Below, piece after piece: positions 47,607 to 56,934 of a stretch of 64,000 nt of DNA; position 1 is the first letter of the stretch; each line of letters begins with the position of its first letter. The translations under genes and the position numbers were made by a program. The DNA comes from Tepidiforma thermophila (lineage in GTDB: Bacteria > Chloroflexota > Dehalococcoidia > Tepidiformales > Tepidiformaceae). Below the pieces are notes generated by a model that worked only from the letters and a program-made list of their open reading frames with translations, was not told the origin of the DNA and did no database searches. The stretch spans positions 1,488,001 to 1,552,000 of the forward strand of contig NZ_PDJQ01000001.1 in NCBI RefSeq assembly GCF_002563855.1. The letters are read 5' to 3'.

Positions 47607-49856
47607 ATGAAGACTCGCGTCCTCGCGCTGCTGGTCGCCGTGTGTGCTGCCGCGGCCGGGCTCGTTGGTGCTCCACCGGCCTCCGCGCAGCAGGCGCAGG
47701 GGCTCGTCTCCGCCTCCGAAACGGTCTATCGCCTCGATACGCCCGCCGGCACGGTCCGCGTCCACGTCCGCGTCGAGTTCCTCAACCAGTCGCAGAACGG
47801 CATCACCGCCGTTCCTCTCTACATCCTCCCCCACGCGAGCGACCTTGCCATTACCCGCGACGGCGCTCCCGTCCAGTTCACGCTTGACCCAGGCGACGAA
47901 GCGGCGAAACGCACCGCCATCGCCACCGTCGCACTCCCGGAACCCCTCCAGCCGAAACGGCGCCTCACCCTCGAAGCCGCCTACACCCTCCCCAATACCT
48001 CCGGTCCCCTCATGACGCTCGAGCCCGGCCTCATTGAAGTGCCGTTCATCGGACAGGGGCCGGGTTCGTGGGTCTTCGTCGATGTCCCGAAGTCCGGTGA
48101 CAACGTCCTCGACCCCGGCTGCCTCGTCGGCAAAGACCAGCCGTCCGAGGTGAAGAACGCCGGCCTCCAGCGCTGGGTCTGCGGCAACGTCTTCCTCATC
48201 GCCCTTTCGGCCGACGACCCCGATATCCTCGAGCGCTGCGCCGCCCTCGACGAACGTTGCCGCCAGCGGTTCGACCCCGGCGTTTTTTCCGCCTTCGCCC
48301 TGTCGGTCACCGACGAGACCCGCCGCGGCGTCCTTTCCGAGCCGGTAACCATGCCCGAAGGCCGCCAGGTCACGATGACCCTGAAGTTCTTCCGCCGCGA
48401 TGCCGACTGGGCGGCCCGGCAGTTCGCCGTCGCAAAGCAGGCCTTCCCCGTCCTCGAATCGCTCTTTGGCTTCAAGTACCCCTATACCGACGTCACGATG
48501 CGGCAGTCCTACCACATTGCCGCTTACGGCATCGCGGGTGTCGCCTTCTCCGGCGTCGGGCAGGTGCTCCTCTCGCACGAAACCGGCGGCATCGACGACG
48601 AGGTCACCATCCACGAGCTCGCCCACCAGTGGGCCGGCAACACCCAGCTCGCCCGCCCCTTCCTCTGGGAGGGACTCGCCGAATGGGCCACCCGGGTCGT
48701 CGCTCCGCAGCTCGGCGTGGCCGTCCGCCCCACGGACTGGAAGTCGTATGGCATCAACGAGCCGCTCGCAACCTGGGGTTCGACCGCCGTCGGCGGCCCG
48801 GCCGCCTACTGGTACGGCCGCTCCGGCGATTTCTGGTTCGCCTACGAAGAAGCAATCGGCGGCCGCCAGAATATGACCGCCGTCCTCTCCCGCATCGATG
48901 ACGAGCCCGCCCTCTGGCGCCTCAAAGAGGGCTGGTTCATGGACCAGGGCGAATTCCTCTCCGACCGCAACCTCGACCAGCTCTTCCTCGACTGGGTCTT
49001 TGTTCCTGAAACGGCAAAGCCGCTGCTCGCCGAGCGCCGCGCCGCCCACGACCTTGTCCGCGGGCTCCGCGGCCGCGCAGCCGAGGCCGGGCTCGGTTCC
49101 GGCATCCCCTCCGACATCTACAACAACCTGATCGCCTGGGTCTTCGGTCCGATCGCCGCCCAGGTCGCCCAGGCCGACACCATCATCGCTGCCTACCGCT
49201 CCGCCACTGAACTCGCCGCCGGGGCAGGCCTGGCGACCCCCGACGCCGTCGCCATATCGTGGGGCCGCGCACGGCTCTCCGAAACCGCCCGCCTGGTCGA
49301 GGACCAGCGCCAGGCCGTTATCGCCATCCAGGCCGCCGAATCCCAGCTCGCCGGCGAACCCGCCGATTCGCCCTTCCGCCAGGCCATCACGAAGGCCCGC
49401 GAGCTGTACGAACAGGGCGACTTCACCGGCGCGCGCGCCGCGGCCTCCGCGGGTGTCACCGGCCGCGTCAACGCCGACGCCGCGGCGAAACTCATCGCCC
49501 TCGCGAAGGAGAAGCAGGCGTCCTTCAGCCCCGGTTTCTTTGGCCGCGTCGGCATGCTCTTCGCCGACCCGGGGGCGAAGCTGCGCGCCGCCGAGGACGC
49601 CCTCGCTGCCGGCGACGGCACCCGCGCCCTGGAGCTCGCCCGCCAGGCCTACGACACCTGGGATGGCGCCGAAGCGCGCGGCATGCAGCGGCTCGCGCTG
49701 CTCACGTCGGTCATGGCGGCCCTGAGTTTCGGCGTCTGGGTTCTCCTCAAGCGCCTCGAACAGCCGCCCCCCGTCAAACCGCTCGGCAAGGGCCACTACC
49801 TCGAAGCCGAAGGCCGCCGCGGCAGCTGGCGCGACTGGGAAAACACCCCCGAGTAA
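47607..49856 (+). CDS. Exported M1-family (aminopeptidase-like) metallopeptidase
   Basis: Membrane-tethered peptidase of 749 residues. Signal peptide residues 1-28 (ending ASAQQ). An N-terminal beta domain (about 30-230) precedes the catalytic region with the zinc site HELAHQWAG (about residue 338) and the third ligand in EGLAEWAT 18-19 residues later. A helical region follows, then a single C-terminal membrane helix (about 700-720, ALLTSVMAALSFGVWVLL). The usual GAMEN exopeptidase motif is not visible, so exopeptidase activity is uncertain. A GAACTT hexamer ends 6 nt before the ATG. Confidence 0.87.
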   Translation: MKTRVLALLVAVCAAAAGLVGAPPASAQQAQGLVSASETVYRLDTPAGTVRVHVRVEFLNQSQNGITAVPLYILPHASDLAITRDGAPVQFTLDPGDEAAKRTAIATVALPEPLQPKRRLTLEAAYTLPNTSGPLMTLEPGLIEVPFIGQGPGSWVFVDVPKSGDNVLDPGCLVGKDQPSEVKNAGLQRWVCGNVFLIALSADDPDILERCAALDERCRQRFDPGVFSAFALSVTDETRRGVLSEPVTMPEGRQVTMTLKFFRRDADWAARQFAVAKQAFPVLESLFGFKYPYTDVTMRQSYHIAAYGIAGVAFSGVGQVLLSHETGGIDDEVTIHELAHQWAGNTQLARPFLWEGLAEWATRVVAPQLGVAVRPTDWKSYGINEPLATWGSTAVGGPAAYWYGRSGDFWFAYEEAIGGRQNMTAVLSRIDDEPALWRLKEGWFMDQGEFLSDRNLDQLFLDWVFVPETAKPLLAERRAAHDLVRGLRGRAAEAGLGSGIPSDIYNNLIAWVFGPIAAQVAQADTIIAAYRSATELAAGAGLATPDAVAISWGRARLSETARLVEDQRQAVIAIQAAESQLAGEPADSPFRQAITKARELYEQGDFTGARAAASAGVTGRVNADAAAKLIALAKEKQASFSPGFFGRVGMLFADPGAKLRAAEDALAAGDGTRALELARQAYDTWDGAEARGMQRLALLTSVMAALSFGVWVLLKRLEQPPPVKPLGKGHYLEAEGRRGSWRDWENTPE

Positions 49857-49888
49857 GCCCCACCCTTCTCGCCTGTTCGTGCTCCCGG

Positions 49889-49894
49889 TACAGT
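49889..49894 (+). promoter_or_regulatory. Leaderless-type -10 box of the flavoprotein gene
   Basis: TACAGT, 7 nt before GTG 49902; same hexamer and spacing as the second FtsX-type permease. Confidence 0.5.
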
Positions 49895-49901
49895 CCAAAC
49901 T

Positions 49902-51074
49902 GTGCCAGCCCAGTTCGATGCCATCGTAGTCGGCGCCGGGCCTGCCGGGAGCACCGCCGCACGCGAACTCGCCGCCGCGGGCGCGCGGGTCCTCGTCCTC
50001 GATAAGGCCGAATTCCCCCGTTACAAGGCCTGCGGCGGCGGCATCCCCCGCCGCACTTCCCGGCTCCTTCCGTTCCCCATCGACCCCGTCGTCGAAGACG
50101 AGGTGGCCCTCCTCGACATCTCCCTCCACGGCCGCTGCCGGTTCGTCCGCGACTCCGGCGAGCCGTTCGCCGCAATGGTTATGCGCGAGCGATTTGACAC
50201 CCTCCTTCTCGACTACGCGCGCCGGGCCGGCGCCGAATTCCGCCCCCGCGCGGCCATCCGCGCGCTCGAACCGGACCCCACAGGCGTGACCGCCCGCGCC
50301 GAAGACGGCTTTTCCGCCCGCGCTGAAATACTCATCGCCGCCGACGGCGCCCACTCGCCGGTCGGCCGGATGGCCGGCCTCGGGACCGATCTGGCCGAGT
50401 GCGCCGCCTACGAGGTCGAAGTGCGTGCACCTGCAGCCCGGGTCCGCGCCAACCGCGCCACAGCGTTCATCGACCTGGGCTACCGCCCCTGGGGCTACGC
50501 GTGGCTCTTCCCAAAGGCCGAAGTCCTCTCCATCGGCATCGTCCTGCCCCCCGGACAGGCCGGTGAGATGAAGTCTCACGTCGCCGCCTACCTCCGCCGC
50601 CTCGGGCTCGACGGCGCGCCTGTCGACATCGCCCGCGGCCACAAAATTCGCTTCCGTCGCGGCCGCGAGCGCATCGCGTCCGAACGGGTACTCCTCGCCG
50701 GCGACGCCGCCGGCCTCGCCGACGAGTTCACTCAGGAGGGCATCTCCTACGCCATCGAGTCCGGGCGCATCGCTGCCCGCGCCGTCCTGCGGTCGCTCTC
50801 CTCGGGAGTACCGCTCCAGCGCTACCAGGACGACATTGACCGCGAGATCATGCCCGAGCTCCGCGCCGCCCGGGTGATTGCCCACATGTTCTACGGCATG
50901 CTCGGCCGATACCCCGGCCCCTGGATGCGCGCCACCCGCGCCATCCCGTACCTCTGGAGCGCCTTCTTCGCCGTCCAGCGCGGCGAATCCACCTACGCCC
51001 GCGAAGCTGCCCGCGTCCCGCTCCTTCCCGGCATCGCGGCCCGCCGCCTCGCCCGCCAGGACCGCGCCCGCTGA
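49902..51074 (+). CDS. Geranylgeranyl-reductase-family FAD oxidoreductase
   Basis: FAD-dependent reductase of 390 residues. The dinucleotide-binding motif VVGAGPAGSTAA is at residues 8-19, followed by the family KACGGGIPRR, and the second FAD motif GDAAGLADEFTQEGI near residue 265. Such enzymes saturate isoprenoid double bonds or act on menaquinone side chains. It is the first of a coupled pair with nth (TGATG overlap). The substrate is inference. Confidence 0.9.
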   Translation: MPAQFDAIVVGAGPAGSTAARELAAAGARVLVLDKAEFPRYKACGGGIPRRTSRLLPFPIDPVVEDEVALLDISLHGRCRFVRDSGEPFAAMVMRERFDTLLLDYARRAGAEFRPRAAIRALEPDPTGVTARAEDGFSARAEILIAADGAHSPVGRMAGLGTDLAECAAYEVEVRAPAARVRANRATAFIDLGYRPWGYAWLFPKAEVLSIGIVLPPGQAGEMKSHVAAYLRRLGLDGAPVDIARGHKIRFRRGRERIASERVLLAGDAAGLADEFTQEGISYAIESGRIAARAVLRSLSSGVPLQRYQDDIDREIMPELRAARVIAHMFYGMLGRYPGPWMRATRAIPYLWSAFFAVQRGESTYAREAARVPLLPGIAARRLARQDRAR

Positions 51075-51742
51075 TGGACCCCCGCGGCATCATCGCGCGC
51101 CTCGCGCCGGTCTACGGCATGCCCGTCCTCCAGCCGAGCGGCGACCCCCTCGCCGAGCTGGTCCTCACCATCCTCAGCCAGAACACCTCCGATACCAACA
51201 GCGGGCGCGCGTTCATCGCCCTGATGCGCAGCTTCCCGTCCTGGAAAGCCATCGCTGAGGCGCCGCTCGAGGAGGTGGTGCACGCGATCCAGCCCGGCGG
51301 GCTCGCCCGCCAGAAGGCCCCCCGCATCCAGGCCGCTCTGCGCGCCGTCGAGGCACGCTCGCCCGATTTCGACCTCGGCTTCCTCCGGGACCTCCCGCTC
51401 GAAGAGGCCCGCGCCTGGCTTCGTGCCCTCCCGGGGGTCGGACCCAAGACGGCCGCGTGCGTCCTCCTGTTCGCGCTCGGCCGCCCGGCGTTGCCCGTCG
51501 ATACCCACGTCGAACGCGTCGCCAAGCGCCTCGGCCTCGTCCCTCCGTCTGCGACCGCCGACCGTGCCCACGACCTCCTCGAAGCGCTCGTCGATCCCGC
51601 TGACTACTACCCGTTCCACATGCTCCTCATCAAGCATGGGCGCCGCACCTGCTCGGCCCGCCGGCCTGCCTGCGAGCGCTGCCCGCTCATCGAGTGTCCC
51701 GCGCGCACGGCCGCCGTTGAGGACCCGGCTGCGCCCGCGTAG
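51074..51742 (+). CDS. nth: Endonuclease III-family DNA glycosylase/lyase
   Basis: Base-excision repair enzyme of 222 residues for oxidised pyrimidines. Helix-hairpin-helix LPGVGPKTAACVLL carries the catalytic Lys; the catalytic Asp is in VDTHVERV. The 4Fe-4S loop near the C-terminus is Cys-x6-Cys-x2-Cys-x5-Cys (CSARRPACERC...). It is distinct from MutY at 30826. The last base of the flavoprotein stop is the first base of this ATG. Confidence 0.92.
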   Translation: MDPRGIIARLAPVYGMPVLQPSGDPLAELVLTILSQNTSDTNSGRAFIALMRSFPSWKAIAEAPLEEVVHAIQPGGLARQKAPRIQAALRAVEARSPDFDLGFLRDLPLEEARAWLRALPGVGPKTAACVLLFALGRPALPVDTHVERVAKRLGLVPPSATADRAHDLLEALVDPADYYPFHMLLIKHGRRTCSARRPACERCPLIECPARTAAVEDPAAPA

Positions 51743-51745
51743 AGT
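51740..51745 (+). promoter_or_regulatory. Leaderless-type -10 box of the MFS gene
   Basis: TAGAGT, 7 nt before GTG 51753; its first three bases are also the stop codon of nth. Confidence 0.4.
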
Positions 51746-51752
51746 CCGACCC

Positions 51753-53207
51753 GTGGAGTACCGCTGGCGCGTCCTGGCTGCCGTTGCCTTCGGCACCTAC
51801 ATGGCCACGATGGACTTCTCCATCGTCAACGTTGCGCTCCCCACCCTCGCCCGCGAGTTTGACCGCTCCCCCGATACCGTCGTCTGGGCCGCCCTCGTGT
51901 CCAGCCTTGTTGTCACCGGACTCACGCTCACCGCCGGCCGCGCCGGCGACCTCTACGGCCGGAAACGGGTCTACATCGTCGGCTGGGCCATCTTCACCAT
52001 CGGCATGGCCCTCGCCAGCATCGCCCAGACCTTCGAACAGCTCGTGGCAATGCGGTTCATCCAGTCTGTCGGGGTGGCCCTCGCCATCGCCAACGGCAAC
52101 GCCATCGTCAGCGAAGCCTTTCCCCCGGAGCAGCGGGGCCAGGCGCTCGGCACCACGGGAGCCGTCGTCGGCGCCGGCCTCATGTCCGGCCCGATCCTCG
52201 GCGGCCTCATCCTCGAAGCCTTCTCCTGGCACGCCATCTTCGCCCTCCGCGTGCCGATTGGCATCGTCGCGCTCCTGCTCGCATGGCTGGTCATCCGCCC
52301 CTCCGCGCCCGCAGCCGCCGTCAGCGGTCGCCGCATGGACGTGCCCGGCGCCCTCGCCCTGTTCATCACCCTCAGCGCCTTCCTCGTCGCGGTCAACCGC
52401 GGACAGGCCTGGGGCTGGACCTCCGCCCCAATTCTCGGCCTCGGAGCTGCCGGGGTGGTCGCTTTCGTTGCCTTCCTCCGGGTCGAGGCGCGCACGCCCA
52501 GCCCCGTCGTTGCGCTTTCCCTTTTTCGCATACGGGCCTACTCGGTCGGTGTCAGCAGCCTGGCCCTCAACTTCGCCGGCCAGTCCGCCGTCACCTTCCT
52601 CCTGCCGTTCTACCTCCAGGAGGTCAAAGGCTACTCCACCGGGCGGGTCGGGCTCATCGTTGCCACCGTTCCCCTCATGATGCTGCTCCTTTCGCCGCTC
52701 AGCGGCCGAATCAGCGACCGCCACCGCGTCACGCACCAGGCCACGCTCGGCATCGCCCTCGTGTCGCTCGGGCTCCTCTCGCTCGCCACCATCACCGCCG
52801 AAACCTCCGCGCTCGGCATCGTCGCGCGGCTCGCCATCGTCGGCATCGGCACCTCGATCTTCATGTCGCCGAACAGCGCCACCATCATGAACAGCGTGCC
52901 GCCTGACCGGCTCGGCACCGCCTCGGCGAGCGTCGCGACGGCCCGCAACATCGGCAACGCGGTCGGCCTCGCGCTCGCCAGCGCGGTCCTTGTCGCGGTC
53001 GCCACGGCCTCCGCAGGCTACCGCCCTGAGCGCATTGCCGACCTGCCCGAAGCAGCCATCGTCGCCGGCGTCCGTGCGGCCTTCCTCGTCGCCGGGTTCG
53101 CCGCAGCGGCCGCCATCGTCGCATCCCTCTTCCGCGGCGAGCGCCGCGCACCGCTCGCATCATCGCCCGTCGCCCTCCGCGACCCGCTCGAGAAATCCGC
53201 ACCCTGA
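51753..53207 (+). CDS. MFS drug-exporter-like transporter (DHA2/EmrB family)
   Basis: Proton-antiport exporter of 484 residues with about 14 membrane helices. The N-terminal helix carries MDFSIVNVALP (motif D1 of the DHA2 group), the cytoplasmic loop motif GRAGDLYGRKRVY, and motif C appears as GAVVGAGLMSGPILGG. GTG 51753 is chosen because it precedes the first helix and follows a -10-like hexamer at 7 nt; the longer open frame overlaps nth. Substrate unknown. Confidence 0.9.
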   Translation: MEYRWRVLAAVAFGTYMATMDFSIVNVALPTLAREFDRSPDTVVWAALVSSLVVTGLTLTAGRAGDLYGRKRVYIVGWAIFTIGMALASIAQTFEQLVAMRFIQSVGVALAIANGNAIVSEAFPPEQRGQALGTTGAVVGAGLMSGPILGGLILEAFSWHAIFALRVPIGIVALLLAWLVIRPSAPAAAVSGRRMDVPGALALFITLSAFLVAVNRGQAWGWTSAPILGLGAAGVVAFVAFLRVEARTPSPVVALSLFRIRAYSVGVSSLALNFAGQSAVTFLLPFYLQEVKGYSTGRVGLIVATVPLMMLLLSPLSGRISDRHRVTHQATLGIALVSLGLLSLATITAETSALGIVARLAIVGIGTSIFMSPNSATIMNSVPPDRLGTASASVATARNIGNAVGLALASAVLVAVATASAGYRPERIADLPEAAIVAGVRAAFLVAGFAAAAAIVASLFRGERRAPLASSPVALRDPLEKSAP

Positions 53208-53222
53208 AGCACTGGAGGTCCC

Positions 53223-53999
53223 ATGGAACGCCGTTTTGAAGGGAAAGTCGCCGTGATCACTGGCGCAGCCGGTGGGATCGGCCGCGCCGCCGTCGAGCGC
53301 TTCGCGCAGGAGGGCGCCAGCATCGTCGCGGTGGACCTGCCCGGCACCGCGCTCGACGAAGTCGCCGCCGCTGCCGAAGCCATGGGTGCGCGCGCCGTCG
53401 CCGTCCCCGCCGATGTCACCCGCTCGGCCGATGTCGAACGGTACGTCGCCGCCGCCCGCGACCGCTTCGGACGCATCGATGCCTTCTTCAACAACGCCGG
53501 CATCGAGGGCTGGATTGGGCCCATGCTGAACTACCCCGAGGACCAGTTCGACCGCGTGCTCGCGGTCAACGTCAAAGGCGTCTGGCTCGGCATGAAGTAC
53601 GTCGCCCCGGTCATGGCCGCGAACGGCGGCGGGGTCATTGTCAACACCGCCTCGGTCGCCGGCCTGAGCGGCACGCCGGGCATCATCGCTTACGGTGCGA
53701 GCAAGCACGCCGTCGTCGGGATGACGAAAACTGCTGCTCTTGAGCTTGCCCCCATGCGCATCCGGGTCTGCGCCGTCTGTCCGTCGCCGATTGAAACGCG
53801 CATGATGCGCGCCCTCGAACGCGGCATCAACCCCGACGAGCCCGAAGCGGTCCACCAGCAGCTCGCAGCCACCAACCCGCTCGGGCGCTACGGCGAACCC
53901 TCAGAAGTTGCTGCCCTCGTCGCCTTCCTCTGCAGCAGCGACGCCAGCTACCTCACCGGGACGATTATCCCCGTTGACGGCGGCCGCATGGCCCGCTGA
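53223..53999 (+). CDS. SDR family oxidoreductase
   Basis: Classical short-chain dehydrogenase of 258 residues. TGAAGGIG cofactor motif, NNAG, and catalytic Ser plus YGASK are present, with the PIETRMM helix region after. GGAGG lies 5 nt before the ATG; the gene follows the MFS gene by 15 bp and may share its transcript. Confidence 0.9.
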   Translation: MERRFEGKVAVITGAAGGIGRAAVERFAQEGASIVAVDLPGTALDEVAAAAEAMGARAVAVPADVTRSADVERYVAAARDRFGRIDAFFNNAGIEGWIGPMLNYPEDQFDRVLAVNVKGVWLGMKYVAPVMAANGGGVIVNTASVAGLSGTPGIIAYGASKHAVVGMTKTAALELAPMRIRVCAVCPSPIETRMMRALERGINPDEPEAVHQQLAATNPLGRYGEPSEVAALVAFLCSSDASYLTGTIIPVDGGRMAR

Positions 54000-54035
54000 C
54001 TGGAGAACTGGCCCTCCGCCGCCGATTCTCCCGGT

Positions 54036-54986
54036 GTGAAGGGCGCGGGACCGGCCATCGAGTGCGAGGCAGTCTCCCGTCGTTTCGGGGAGCGCCTCGC
54101 CCTCGATCGCCTCACCCTCTCCGTCGAACGCGGCGAAGTCCTCGGCCTGCTCGGCCCGAACGGCTCGGGCAAAACAACCACCCTCCGCATCCTCGCCACC
54201 CTCCTCCAGCCCCACGCCGGCACCGCTCGCATCCTCTCGTGGGATGTCGCCCGCCAGCCGATGGAGGTGCGCCGCAGCATCGGCGTCATGCCCGAGCGTC
54301 CCAGCCTCTACGACCGCCAGACCGTCGAGGCCAACGTCCGTTTCTGGGCCGAAGCCCACCAGCTGCCCGACGCCGCAATTGCCGTCGCGCGCGCCCTCGC
54401 CTTCGCCGGCGTCGCCGACCGTCGCGAGGACCTCGTCGGCAGTCTCTCGAAAGGGCTGAAGCAGCGCGTCGCCCTCGCCCGCGCGATTGTCCACCGGCCT
54501 CCCGTGCTGTTGCTGGATGAGCCCTCGAGCGGTCTCGACCCCTCTGCGGCCGCGGCCATGGAGGGGCTCATCCGCGACCTCGCCCGCGAGGGGACCGCAG
54601 TCCTGCTGAACACGCACCGGCTCGCCGAAGCCGAGCGCCTCTGCGACCGCGTCGCCATCCTCCGCGAAGGCCGCCTCCTCCAGCTGGGGACGCCCCTGCA
54701 GGTCCGCGCTGCCCTCCTCGGCCACATCGTCGAAGTCGAACTCGCCGGCGTCGTGGATGCGCCCGTCCGTCGCGCCGTAGAGTCCTTCCCCGCAGTCCGT
54801 GAAGTCTGGTGGGGTGCCTCGGCCCTCCGCTGCCGCCTGCTCAACGCCGAGCGCGACACCCCCGACCTCGTTGCCCGGCTCGTCAGCGCCGGCGCCCGGA
54901 TCGTCGCCGTCCGCCCCGCCGGCGACCTCGAACGGGCCTACCTCGAACTGATGAGCCAGCCGCTCCCCGGGAGCCTCGCCGCATGA
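54036..54986 (+). CDS. ABC-2-type exporter ATP-binding protein
   Basis: ATPase of 316 residues. Walker A GPNGSGKTT, the Q-loop region VMPERPSLYD, signature LSKGLKQR and Walker B LLLDEPSSG are in order, followed by an ~80-residue C-terminal DUF4162-like domain. It starts at GTG 54036; a GATTCT hexamer ends 6 nt before, with no Shine-Dalgarno. It pairs with the permease gene that overlaps its end by 4 bp. Confidence 0.92.
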   Translation: MKGAGPAIECEAVSRRFGERLALDRLTLSVERGEVLGLLGPNGSGKTTTLRILATLLQPHAGTARILSWDVARQPMEVRRSIGVMPERPSLYDRQTVEANVRFWAEAHQLPDAAIAVARALAFAGVADRREDLVGSLSKGLKQRVALARAIVHRPPVLLLDEPSSGLDPSAAAAMEGLIRDLAREGTAVLLNTHRLAEAERLCDRVAILREGRLLQLGTPLQVRAALLGHIVEVELAGVVDAPVRRAVESFPAVREVWWGASALRCRLLNAERDTPDLVARLVSAGARIVAVRPAGDLERAYLELMSQPLPGSLAA

Positions 54987-55717
54987 GCCTGCTGACCATC
55001 CAGCCGCCCGTCCGCGCCCTCGCCCGCAAAGAGCTCCGCGAACTCCGCCGCCACCGCATGATCGTCCTGACCGCCACCATCCTGCCGGTCGCCTTCCTGG
55101 TGCTCCCCGTGCTCAACCTGCTCTTCTACGACCCAGCGCGGGCGATCGGCGGCCCCGACTTCGCCGTCGGACAGGCGATGTTCTGCTTCTTCCTGGCACC
55201 GGTCATCATGCCTGCAACCATGGCCGCCTACAGCATCATCGGCGAGCGCGACCAGGGCACGCTCGAACCGCTCCTCACCCTCCCCCTCTCCGACCGGCAG
55301 CTCCTCGCCGGCAAGGTTATCGCCATCCTCCTCCCGACCCTCGCCGCCTCCTTCGGCATCTTCATCCTGTACATGGCCATTGTGGCCGCAATCGTCGAAC
55401 CGCCCGTTCGCGGGCCGGCGCTCGACCCGGCCTGGCCGCTCGGCATGCTCCTTGCGGCCCCGCTCCTCGCGCTCTTCTCGACCATGACCGGGCTCTTCTT
55501 CTCCGCCCGCTCGAAGGACGTGCGCATCGCCGAGCACCTGAGTGGGCTCATCCTCCTCCCGTCGATGCTCCCGGTTCTTCTCGTCGTCACGCGGACCATC
55601 GAACCATCGCTCCTCACGTGGCTGACCATGGCGGTGGTACTCGCTGCCATCGACGCTGGACTCTGGCGGTTGGTTGTGCGCGCCTTCGACCGGGAGCGCG
55701 CCATCAGCACCATCTGA
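54983..55717 (+). CDS. ABC-2-type exporter permease
   Basis: Membrane permease of 244 residues with six predicted helices, including a first helix ILPVAFLVLPVLNLLFY and the family motif GERDQGTLEPLLTLPLSDRQLLAGK between helices 2 and 3. ATG 54983 overlaps the ATPase stop (ATGA). Together they form a two-gene exporter, probably for a drug, lipid or peptide; the substrate is not evident. Confidence 0.9.
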   Translation: MSLLTIQPPVRALARKELRELRRHRMIVLTATILPVAFLVLPVLNLLFYDPARAIGGPDFAVGQAMFCFFLAPVIMPATMAAYSIIGERDQGTLEPLLTLPLSDRQLLAGKVIAILLPTLAASFGIFILYMAIVAAIVEPPVRGPALDPAWPLGMLLAAPLLALFSTMTGLFFSARSKDVRIAEHLSGLILLPSMLPVLLVVTRTIEPSLLTWLTMAVVLAAIDAGLWRLVVRAFDRERAISTI

Positions 55718-55784
55718 CCCCCGGCTCCCGTCCGCCGGCGGCCTTTCCGGCACGACGGCTCCCCGCCATGTTGGCTGAGGTCGC

Positions 55785-56282
55785 CTATCTCCCCCGCACC
55801 ACCAGGACCGGCCGCCCGCTGTCGCGGATCACCTCCTCGGCAACACTCCCTGCCAGAAGGTGAGAGAGCCCGGAACGCCCGTGGGTGGCCATCGCGATCA
55901 CGTCGACGTCCAGCTCGTTCGCCAGCTCGATGATCGCCTTCGCCGTGTGGTGCGACCACTCGATGTGGACGTGGGTGTCCGTCCCGGGCAGCTCCCGCCT
56001 GGCAACCTCCTCGAGCTTCTCACGCCATTCGATCGACTTCCGGGCGATCGCTTCCCCGTGGCTCTCAATGAGCCGCGGGGCCGGGATCCGGATGGTTGCG
56101 GTCCCAACCGCCGCCCCGAGCGGCTCCGTGACCGGCCGCTCCATGCGTCCCCGCACGGCCTGGGGGTCCAGCACCGTGACCAGGTGCAGTGCGATCCCGG
56201 GCGCCATCTCCGCCAGGCGGCGCACCGCCGGCATGATCGCCAGGGCCGTCTCGCTGCCGTCGAGGGGAACCAGTGCACGCAT
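55785..56282 (-). CDS. Universal stress protein (UspA family)
   Basis: Single-domain nucleotide-binding stress protein of 165 residues. It begins MRALVPLDGSE (the conserved strand 1 and Asp) and ends with the ATP-binding GRSGLSHLLAGSVAEEV. ATG 56282 has GGAGGAAGGA upstream; the longer frame upstream is not family-like. Two 14-bp palindromes lie in the 278-bp gap upstream, suggesting regulation by a CRP/FNR-type factor. Confidence 0.93.
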   Translation of the reverse strand: MRALVPLDGSETALAIMPAVRRLAEMAPGIALHLVTVLDPQAVRGRMERPVTEPLGAAVGTATIRIPAPRLIESHGEAIARKSIEWREKLEEVARRELPGTDTHVHIEWSHHTAKAIIELANELDVDVIAMATHGRSGLSHLLAGSVAEEVIRDSGRPVLVVRGR

Positions 56283-56377
56283 CGTCCTTCCTCCGTGTGC
56301 CGACTGCCGGGATTCTGCCCCCCAGGGGCAGGCCTGCCGATGGCCATTCGGCCCCATCGCCGCGGTCCAGCGGCACC

Positions 56378-56391
56378 AAATGTCAACATTT
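56378..56391. promoter_or_regulatory. Palindrome AAATGT-CA-ACATTT upstream of the stress-protein gene
   Basis: Perfect 6-2-6 dyad in an A+T-rich patch of an otherwise very G+C-rich gap, about 96 bp before the stress-protein start; its centre overlaps a TTGACA read on the minus strand. Size and half-sites (TGT...ACA) recall CRP/FNR-family sites. Confidence 0.45.
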
Positions 56392-56436
56392 CGTTATTTC
56401 GGCAAATTTCGTGCCTCACCCGCTTGCGCCAGGGGC

Positions 56437-56450
56437 TTAGCAGGTGCTAA
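56437..56450. promoter_or_regulatory. Palindrome TTAGCA-GG-TGCTAA
   Basis: Second perfect 6-2-6 dyad, 59 bp from the first and 111 bp before the His-rich membrane-protein gene. The sequence differs from the first, so a second regulator is likely if it is functional. Confidence 0.4.
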
Positions 56451-56546
56451 ACAACAGGTGGGTCGCGCTGGATGTCGTGTCCGCTCCACACATCCACCGG
56501 CCCTATTTTTATGCCTCCGCGCGCTGGCCCACACGGCCCCCGCTGC

Positions 56547-56552
56547 TACACT
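56547..56552 (+). promoter_or_regulatory. Extended -10 box of the 56561 gene
   Basis: TACACT preceded by TGC (an extended -10, TGN-TANNNT), 8 nt before ATG 56561; no Shine-Dalgarno. Confidence 0.5.
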
Positions 56553-56560
56553 CCACACCG

Positions 56561-56908
56561 ATGAAGACGCGCGTCATCTCCGCCACCCTCGTCGCCCTCC
56601 TCCTCGCCACTGCGCTCGTCGTCCCGGCAGCCGCGGATGATGGCCACGGTTCGCCCGACCCAATGGTCCAGTCTGGCGGCGCCGGCGTTGACGTCCTCCC
56701 GGTCGTCCTGTGGTCCCTGGCCGGTGTCGCGGTCTTCTCCGTGGTCCTCGGTGTCCTCTACCTGCTGAAAAGGCAGGTGGGCGGCTTCCCCGAGAATCCC
56801 GAATGGGTCGCCCCGATCTCCATCATGCGTTCACGCGACCTGCCGGCCGATGACGACGCCCACGGTCACGGCGACGCCCACGGCGGCCACGCCGCCCCGG
56901 CGCACTGA
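56561..56908 (+). CDS. Small exported/membrane protein with His-rich tail
   Basis: Not recognised. The 115-residue product has a cleavable signal peptide (residues 1-25, ending PAAA-DD), a short HGSPDP stretch, one membrane helix (about 47-68, LPVVLWSLAGVAVFSVVLGVLYLL) with a basic KRQ end, and a cytoplasmic tail that turns into a His/Gly/Asp-rich run (HGHGDAHGGHAAPAH). The tail could bind Zn, Ni or Cu. It stands alone, followed by a hairpin terminator and convergent with rplA. Confidence 0.7.
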   Translation: MKTRVISATLVALLLATALVVPAAADDGHGSPDPMVQSGGAGVDVLPVVLWSLAGVAVFSVVLGVLYLLKRQVGGFPENPEWVAPISIMRSRDLPADDDAHGHGDAHGGHAAPAH

Positions 56909-56934
56909 CGAGCCGCCCGGAAGCACACGGTACA

